From CAWIJJ01 sp963836405 (GTDB lineage: Bacteria > Acidobacteriota > Terriglobia > Bryobacterales > Bryobacteraceae), in the NCBI GenBank assembly GCA_963836405.1, contig CAWIJL010000007.1:620001-684000 (forward strand): a DNA stretch of 64,000 nt, written 5' to 3'. Positions within the stretch are counted from its first letter, which is position 1. Every line of letters begins with the position of its first letter. Under the pieces are notes generated by a model. It was not told the DNA's origin. It was given only the letters and a program-made list of their open reading frames with translations, and searched no databases. Positions 60,396-64,000 of this stretch are shown here, piece by piece. Both the position numbers and the translations under genes were made by a program.

Positions 60396-61909
60396 CTCGA
60401 ACCTTCCTCCTCGCTGCAATCCTGGTGGTGCAACCGCTCGCCGCCCAGACCGGCATGCTGGAAGGCCGGGTATTGAATTCGGCCAGCGGACAGGGCGTCA
60501 GCCGCGCGCGCGTAGCCGTCCGCAACCGGACCGAATCTTACGCCGCCACCACCGATTCGAACGGCGTGTTCCGCATCCTCGGCGTAGAGCCCGGCGAATA
60601 CGCGCTGGCGGCGGAGCGGAGCGGATGGGTTCCCGACGCCGCCGCACCCGCCGGACTCGTGAAGGTCGCGCCACGCCAGCAGGTGACCGGGATCGAGATC
60701 CGCCTGGTTGCCACCGGCGTCATCGCCGGGCGCGTGCTGGACGAGGACGGAGACCCGATCTCCCGCGCCACCGTGGAAGCCCTCCAATACCGCTGGCTCA
60801 GGGGGCGCAAAACGCTGCGCAGCACCGCCACCAGGCTTACTAACGACCGCGGAGAGTTCCGCGTTTTCGGCCTTCTGCCCGGCTCCTACTACGTCCGCGG
60901 CTCGCGCACTTCCTATACCGCCGAGCCCACCGTTCCCGTCTTCTACCCTGCCGCCACCACCGTTACCCGCGCCGCTCTCCTCGATCTGCCGCCGGGCGCC
61001 GAACTCGGTTCGCTCGAGATCCGCCTGGTGAAGCCCGTGGCGTATTCCCTTCGCGTGCGCTTCCCGGACGGTTTCACGGCCTCGGACTTTGGGAAAAGGA
61101 TTTCCATCATGCCGTTGGTCACCCCCACCGGCCCCGAGTTGGTGCCCTCCAGCGGGGTTCTCATTAGTTCCTTCACGGACAGCGGCTTCCTGATCCGCAA
61201 TTTGATCCCGCGGCGCTATTCCATCACGATGTCGATGTCGGACCCCGAGATCGCCGGGCGCCGCCTGCTCTTCCACACCTACGTGGATATCGCCGACCAC
61301 GATGTCGAGATCCAGCCGGCATTCCGTCCCGGCTTCGAGCTGTCGGGAAGCGTAGAAGGCGCCTCCGCCAGGGTGTCGCGCTTGGACCTGCTGCCGCTCG
61401 AACTTCCTGCGGCTACGGGGATGACGGCGCTACCGGAGGACCGGACCTTTACCTTCCGCGACCTCCTGCCCGATACCTACGACCTCCGCCTGACCGTGGC
61501 CGGGGCCTACCTGAAACAGATCCTCCTGGAAGGCCGGAAACTCCCCTCGCAACAGTTGGACCTGGCCGCAAACCCCGGCCGCCTCACCATCGTGCTGGGA
61601 GACGATGGCGGCGAAATCGCCGGTCTCGCCGTAGATTCGGACGGCAAGCCAATCCCCCGCGCTGCCGTTGCGCTCGCCCCCGTTCGTCCCGGTTGGCCGG
61701 ACCTGATGCGCACCGCCGCCGCCGACCCGAACGGAAACTTCCGCCTCGAGAATATCGCCCCCGGCGACTACCGCCTGTTCGCCTGGCGATCCGTCCCGCA
61801 GGGGGCCTCCGAAGACCCAGAGTTCCGCCTGCCCTATGAATCCAAAGCGCAAACCATCCGCGTCGCCTCCGGTTCCGAACAGACCATGACCGTCACCGCG
61901 TTCAATTAA
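60392..61909 (+). CDS. Secreted carboxypeptidase-regulatory-like domain protein, paralogue
   Basis: 505 residues: signal peptide (TFLLAAILVVQPLAAQ), then GMLEGRVLNSASGQGVSRARVAVRN, TDSNGVFRILGVEPGEYALAAERSGW, IAGRVLDEDGDPISRATVEALQYRWL, NDRGEFRVFGLLPGSYYVRGSR and, at the end, DPNGNFRLENIAPGDYRLFAW. It repeats the layout of the gene upstream and overlaps it in GTGA, so the two are co-translated. Probably a surface or periplasmic structural or binding protein; no catalytic residues recognised. Confidence 0.8.
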   Translation: MTRTFLLAAILVVQPLAAQTGMLEGRVLNSASGQGVSRARVAVRNRTESYAATTDSNGVFRILGVEPGEYALAAERSGWVPDAAAPAGLVKVAPRQQVTGIEIRLVATGVIAGRVLDEDGDPISRATVEALQYRWLRGRKTLRSTATRLTNDRGEFRVFGLLPGSYYVRGSRTSYTAEPTVPVFYPAATTVTRAALLDLPPGAELGSLEIRLVKPVAYSLRVRFPDGFTASDFGKRISIMPLVTPTGPELVPSSGVLISSFTDSGFLIRNLIPRRYSITMSMSDPEIAGRRLLFHTYVDIADHDVEIQPAFRPGFELSGSVEGASARVSRLDLLPLELPAATGMTALPEDRTFTFRDLLPDTYDLRLTVAGAYLKQILLEGRKLPSQQLDLAANPGRLTIVLGDDGGEIAGLAVDSDGKPIPRAAVALAPVRPGWPDLMRTAAADPNGNFRLENIAPGDYRLFAWRSVPQGASEDPEFRLPYESKAQTIRVASGSEQTMTVTAFN

Positions 61910-62024
61910 AAGGATTGTCAGAGGAGCATGCCTTCCAAGGTAAACGGTACGGTGTTGGGAGGATCGATCCCTCTCTGGGGTAAACTCAGCAAATGCCGTT
62001 GTCCACAGCAGATGACGCCAACCT

Positions 62025-62561
62025 GTGCCAAGTCTATTCGCCGATGGTCAACGACGGGATGGGACGGAGCGTCCCTTGTTAGATTCGGCGCGGATCGTGC
62101 GAGATGGAGCAGTGCTGTCCGTTGTGGCTTCGACTTACTTGCTTCTCTTGCTGCGGTTCAACCCCCGCATATTCTTAGGCCATTATCCCAAAGAGATCCG
62201 AGAGAGCGTCCCGCCCAAATCGGAGAAGGAGCGGCGGATGTCTATCTTGCTCGGACTGCTCATCGGGGTTCCCTGTGCTTCGGCATTGCTTTGGCGAACC
62301 GCGACTCTGGGAAGTCACTCCTTCCGGGAACTCTTCGCCTACGCCTTCGGCGTGCTTTTCATCTTCAATCTCATTGACTTGCTGATCCTCGATTGGCTCA
62401 TCGTGTGCTGGATCAAGCCACACTGGGTGACCCTCCCCGGCACGGCGCATATCGCGATTCCGAATCCCTGGGTCCATCACTTCAAGGAGTTTTTGATGGG
62501 AACGGTCGGATTAGGGATTGTAGGTCTTGGCGTCGCTGCTCTTCTGAGTATCCAGTTCTAA
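62025..62561 (+). CDS. Hypothetical membrane protein
   Basis: 178 residues from GTG 62025, but the first 25 residues look unlike coding sequence of this genome and a later start (for example GTG 62112) is possible. Three membrane segments: VLSVVASTYLLLLLRF, SILLGLLIGVPCASALL and FAYAFGVLFIFNLIDLLILDWLIV, plus a final MGTVGLGIVGLGVAALLSIQF. The segment IWF-like KPHWVTLPGTAHIAIPNPW is distinctive. No known family. Composition is less GC-biased than its neighbours. Confidence 0.5.
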   Translation: MPSLFADGQRRDGTERPLLDSARIVRDGAVLSVVASTYLLLLLRFNPRIFLGHYPKEIRESVPPKSEKERRMSILLGLLIGVPCASALLWRTATLGSHSFRELFAYAFGVLFIFNLIDLLILDWLIVCWIKPHWVTLPGTAHIAIPNPWVHHFKEFLMGTVGLGIVGLGVAALLSIQF

Positions 62562-62726
62562 GCTGGTGGCTCGAGTCCTGCCGACCGGCCACCACCCATA
62601 TCAGCCGCTGGCGATTGAGCATTCCGATGAAGACGATCACTCATTTCCAAACTGCCCGAGCCTGAATCCACCATCGATTCGAGTCTTAAAGAAGGGCGCG
62701 ATCCCCGTATGAGAAAATAGTCGTCA

Positions 62727-63350
62727 GTGATCGTTAAGGACGGCATTTACTATGCCGGCGGCCTGGTCGTCGCCGGTCTGCTCGTAACCTGGCTCGCGGG
62801 AGCATGGTTCGCCGCTCCACTTTGGATCCTGGCCCTCTTCTGCCTTTACTTCTTTCGCGACCCCGAGCGCGCTATTCCCTCCGGACCAGTGGCCGTTTCG
62901 CCCGCCGACGGCAGAGTGGTGGCCGTCAAGCCGGAAAGCGGCTCGTTGAACCGCATCAGCATCTTTCTCAATATTTTCGACGTCCACGTGAACCGCACCC
63001 CCATTGCCGGCACCATTTCCAGCGTGAAATATCAGGAAGGCAGTTTTCACGTGGCCAGCCGCGAAGAGTGCTCGACCGTGAATGAGCAGAACGTCGTCAC
63101 GGTCAACGGCGACGGCAGCAGCGTGACCTTCAAGCAGATCGCCGGCCTGATCGCCCGGCGAATCGTGTTCACCAAGAGACTGGGAGACCGTGTAGGAATC
63201 GGTGAACGGATCGGGCTCATCAAGTTCGGCTCCCGTGTGGACGTGCTGCTCGGCCCCGAATGGGAGATCGCCGTGCGCCCGGGGATGCGTGTTTCCGCCG
63301 GCTCCAGCGTTATCGCCCGCCGCATCGACGGAGGTCCACATGGGTCTTAA
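62727..63350 (+). CDS. psd: Phosphatidylserine decarboxylase proenzyme, short (archaeal/PSD-A) type
   Basis: 207 residues. N-terminal membrane segment (AGGLVVAGLLVTWLAGAWFAAPLWILALFCLYFF), FFRDPERAIP, SPADGRVVAV, FLNIFDVHVNRTPIAGTI, and the self-cleavage site FGSRVDVLLGP where the Ser becomes the pyruvoyl group. It makes phosphatidylethanolamine from phosphatidylserine. GTG start at 62727. It overlaps pssA by 11 bases; together the two genes form the classical PE pathway. Confidence 0.93.
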   Translation: MIVKDGIYYAGGLVVAGLLVTWLAGAWFAAPLWILALFCLYFFRDPERAIPSGPVAVSPADGRVVAVKPESGSLNRISIFLNIFDVHVNRTPIAGTISSVKYQEGSFHVASREECSTVNEQNVVTVNGDGSSVTFKQIAGLIARRIVFTKRLGDRVGIGERIGLIKFGSRVDVLLGPEWEIAVRPGMRVSAGSSVIARRIDGGPHGS

Positions 63351-64000
63351 AGAGAGGCTCGCGGACCCGCGCTACAAGGACCGCCGGCCACGCCGCGCCG
63401 CCTACGCGCTGCCCACGCTGTTCACCGCGGGCAACATCTTCCTCGGCTATCTCTCTATTCTACGTTCCATCCATGGAGCCATGATGGCCGGGACCGACCC
63501 GGTGGGCGCGGCCGCCAACTTCGCCATCGCCGCGAAAGCCATCGGCGCCGCCGTCTTTCTGGACGGACTCGACGGCCGCATCGCCCGAATGACCAACACC
63601 ACCAGTGATTTCGGCCGGGAGATGGATTCGCTGGCCGACGTGATCAGCTTCGGCCTCGCGCCCGCCGTTCTGGCCTTCACCTGGGGCGTGCAGTTCGTGG
63701 ATGCGTCGCTGAGCATGGCGGTCCGTCGCCAGATTTTTAATGCCGGCTATTTCATCGCCTTCCTGTTCCTGCTTTGCGGAGCCGCCCGGCTGGCCCGCTT
63801 CAACGTTCAGAAGAATCCGATCCCCAAAAATCCCGGGCGCCCCGACCGAAAATATTTTGTCGGCCTTCCCATCCCCGCCGCCGCCGCCATGGTGGCTGCC
63901 GTCGTATTCGCCTTCGACGCCGAGCCCATCGCCTGGCTTCCGCTCACCGTGACGTGGCTGGCGCTGCTGGGACTCCTCGGTTTCCTCATGGTGAGCACCT
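63340..64000 (+). CDS. pssA: CDP-diacylglycerol-serine O-phosphatidyltransferase (3' truncated by window)
   Basis: 220 residues seen, open at the window end. CDP-alcohol phosphatidyltransferase motif DGLDGRIARMTNTTSDFGREMDSLADVISFG near residues 70-100 carries the four conserved Asp and the Gly/Arg. It has several membrane spans (LPTLFTAGNIFLGYLSIL, FIAFLFLLCGAARLARF) and the RKYFVGLPIPAAAAMVAA block typical of bacterial PssA. ATG at 63340 behind GAGGTCC. It uses CDP-diacylglycerol and serine, feeding Psd. Confidence 0.93.
   Translation, partial: MGLKERLADPRYKDRRPRRAAYALPTLFTAGNIFLGYLSILRSIHGAMMAGTDPVGAAANFAIAAKAIGAAVFLDGLDGRIARMTNTTSDFGREMDSLADVISFGLAPAVLAFTWGVQFVDASLSMAVRRQIFNAGYFIAFLFLLCGAARLARFNVQKNPIPKNPGRPDRKYFVGLPIPAAAAMVAAVVFAFDAEPIAWLPLTVTWLALLGLLGFLMVST

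Noticed and set aside
1..64000. CRISPR arrays, insertion sequences, integrases, tRNA or rRNA genes
   Set aside because: No regularly spaced direct repeats, transposase motifs or rRNA/tRNA-like segments were seen on either strand by eye; a dedicated tRNA or repeat search could still find small ones.

Overview
The window is a dense, high-GC bacterial chromosome segment with both strands used, short gaps and many start/stop overlaps. It looks like a member of the Acidobacteriota, probably related to Bryobacterales/Solibacter. This is inferred from a MacB-type duplicated 'orphan' permease (ADOP-like) with no ATPase beside it, DUF6600/FecR and DUF4384 secreted proteins, carboxypeptidase-regulatory-domain proteins, a PEP-CTERM protein, a TAT-exported Gfo/Idh/MocA oxidoreductase and microcompartment genes. 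No rRNA, tRNA, CRISPR array, insertion sequence, phage gene or origin was recognised.

Layout. 1-5.5 kb: tail of an M16 peptidase, adenosine-specific kinase, Gfo/Idh/MocA oxidoreductase, then a tight run of acyl-CoA dehydrogenase, a MeaB GTPase fused to methylmalonyl-CoA epimerase, and methylthioadenosine phosphorylase. 5.5-9.2 kb: a GT9 glycosyltransferase, and on the minus strand a TlpA thioredoxin, a SET-domain methyltransferase and an M28 peptidase. 9.2-11.4 kb: two tandem pterin synthase paralogues, folE and a sirtuin, behind a near-consensus sigma-70 promoter. 11.6-16.6 kb: an HlyD-type adaptor facing lon, then pheA and ubiX. 16.7-22.9 kb: an XRE regulator, unknown genes, a 37-residue secreted peptide gene beside a seven-helix membrane protein, a SprT-like metallopeptidase, fabH and a heparinase-like protein.

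23-27.8 kb: a promoter plus a long-stem RNA candidate precedes amt-glnK-glnD. The amt and glnD frames are interrupted at least 14 times, almost always by a single extra base, while the protein sequence either side stays intact. Lon (3' end) and RNase R each carry one further extra base. 27.7-32.8 kb: a minus-strand operon of two DUF4384 proteins, a secreted caspase-PEGA-TPR protein, an NTF2-like protein and a PLC/GDPD-like protein. 32.9-36.3 kb: a heptosyltransferase-like GT9, an isoprenylcysteine-methyltransferase-like protein, and an isolated microcompartment pair (double-BMC shell protein and PduS-like flavo-iron-sulfur protein). 36.3-40.3 kb: ABC ATPase, MacB/FtsX permease and LolA-like outer-membrane factor. 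40.3-44.3 kb: ilvD, an S41 protease homologue lacking its catalytic dyad, a DinB/YfiT protein and a PEP-CTERM protein.

44.3-50.8 kb: a large Asp-box secreted protein, a START-like protein, and the purC-cvpA-fis-like-gph-zinc-ribbon operon with a clear promoter. 51-56.3 kb: ADOP permease, a SUMF1-domain protein and RNase R. 56.4-64 kb: FecR/DUF6600 protein, two regulatory-domain beta proteins, and the phosphatidylethanolamine genes psd and pssA (cut by the window end).

Functional themes are propionyl/methylmalonyl-CoA metabolism, pterin synthesis, nitrogen sensing, envelope biogenesis and secreted surface proteins. The observations most worth following are the DUF4384-caspase operon, the MeaB-epimerase fusion, the small peptide with its membrane-protein neighbour, the catalytically dead S41 homologue, and the insertion-only frameshift cluster, which most probably reflects sequence error.
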